In this document: piece after piece, positions 63,226-64,000 of the stretch
Numbering within the stretch: the first letter of the stretch is position 1
How the letters are laid out: the number at the start of each line of letters is the position of its first letter
Source of the DNA: Leptidea sinapis
Taxonomy: Eukaryota; Arthropoda; Insecta; Lepidoptera; Pieridae
Direction of reading: 5' to 3'
Assembly (NCBI RefSeq): GCF_905404315.1
Contig: NC_066287.1
Location: forward strand, 8,990,001-9,054,000
Length of the DNA: 64,000 nt
Position numbers and translations under genes: made by a program
The notes under the pieces: model-generated
Database searches by the model: none
Told to the model about the DNA's origin: nothing
Seen by the model: only the letters and a program-made list of their open reading frames with translations

Positions 63226-63464
63226 GGATGGCGAGAATGCATGTATTTTGGGACCCACTGAAAGAAGTGGCGTACATCATGGAAACTTATTAATAATTGT
63301 AGAACGTAACAAAACTAAGAAAAAAGCAAATCGTTAGTAAGTCTAAAAATTGGGAGAAAAAAGATATACCTAAAAGTAAACTATAACCTAAAATTACTAT
63401 TATTCAATCAATAATTTGTATCTTATGTTAACGTTAATGTTAGCCTAATTACTGTCCGCTAAAA

Positions 63465-63955
63465 GAATATATGTGGAAGGTTGGCCAGCAGCTAATAATT
63501 GAGGATTCACAATTCCTTCCTTTTTCAAGCAGATATGGAATCTTTTAAAGATACTTACCTACATTTTTAAAGGTCGTCTTTAAAGGTCAGGTCAAAAAAC
63601 GATAATAATCTTATTGAATCTTATTTTGAATTACTACTGAATTACTGACTTGAGTATGTAAAGATAGTTTGATTGTAATTGATTGTGTCATATAAAAAAT
63701 TACTGTAATGCAAAAAAATTTTGATGTCAATTATTGCGCACTACGTTCCGTTAGTGTAAGATGACTTATTTTATAATAAATTATAATAATTTATTACTTT
63801 TGACTCCCATATCTTAGCGCCTCAACAATTTTTGTATAAACTTATGTTTATAATAAATATAAACTCGTACTTGTACGATGCTTTCTTATTTTTTAGATTA
63901 TGTGGGTCCATTCTCGCCATACTCCTTTAATTTATCTAAGTTGTTTAATGAAGTG
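63465..63955 (+). repeat. Repeat D, copy 2
   Basis: Homologous to 37680-38245 (ATATGTGGAAGGTTGGCCAG, GGAATCTTTTAAAGATAC, TTTGACTCCCATATCTTAGC, ACTTGTACGATGCTTTCTTA, GTGGGTCCATTCTCGCCATA), without the GAPVS block. No coding frame. Confidence 0.7.
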
Positions 63956-64000
63956 TGACATACAAATTAGCTAGCGGTGAAAACTTGATTGATTGAGACG

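Overview
The window looks like a piece of a lepidopteran (moth or butterfly) nuclear genome. It is AT-rich, has no bacterial-style gene packing, and is filled with families typical of Lepidoptera: Helitron-like elements ending in GGGTCAGCTAGT, RTE and CR1/Jockey-type non-LTR retrotransposons broken at their 5' ends, tRNA-derived SINEs, mariner, hAT and other MITEs, and a Copia remnant. I found no complete host gene. The long open frames are almost all retrotransposon debris or shadows of it. Copy names (repeat A, LINE family J and so on) are mine; they come from comparing copies inside this window, not from a database. 

Layout. 1-13 kb: three copies or pieces of repeat A, a cluster of Helitrons (2.3-5.1 kb), 3' ends of LINE family J, a MITE with long inverted ends (6.1 kb) and two copies of a repeat carrying a tRNA-like module (9.5-9.9 kb). 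13.7-18.6 kb: RTE 3' ends, a 191-bp tandem duplication, two copies of a LINE-plus-repeat-A composite and, between them, a frameshifted mariner transposase. 19-24.9 kb: Helitrons, a GC-rich promoter-like island (21.4 kb), a 570-bp dispersed repeat and a SINE. 25-31 kb: RTE and Helitron pieces, and a GC-rich 130-bp block bounded by splice signals (29.64-29.77 kb) that may be a host exon. 31-36.3 kb: pairs of inverted repeats around a chimeric RTE/CR1 reading frame and an RNase-H-side LINE fragment. 36-41.2 kb: LINE 3' ends, a 500-bp repeat that recurs at 63.5 kb, a 20-bp minisatellite and the relic of an autonomous Helitron helicase. 41.2-43.8 kb: the most informative nest, with a LINE 3' end between ~220-bp direct repeats, a hAT MITE with 8-bp target duplication, and a 955-bp insertion between AAA and TTT with no target duplication, as described for the Spy group. 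43.8-51.7 kb: a repeat-poor stretch, SINEs and a Copia relic split by an RTE piece. 52.65-55.76 kb: the largest element, a 3.1-kb CR1/Jockey-group LINE with endonuclease and reverse transcriptase but several inactivating changes. 56-64 kb: RTE pieces, a second candidate exon (59.1 kb), and a J-family LINE with a 276-codon open tail. 

Interpretation. All eight RTE pieces lie on the minus strand, and the two exon candidates and the promoter-like island lie on the plus strand. The exon candidates are compatible in reading phase. One reading is that the window is mostly intron of a large plus-strand gene whose introns have collected elements. This is inference; RNA or homology data would be needed to confirm it.
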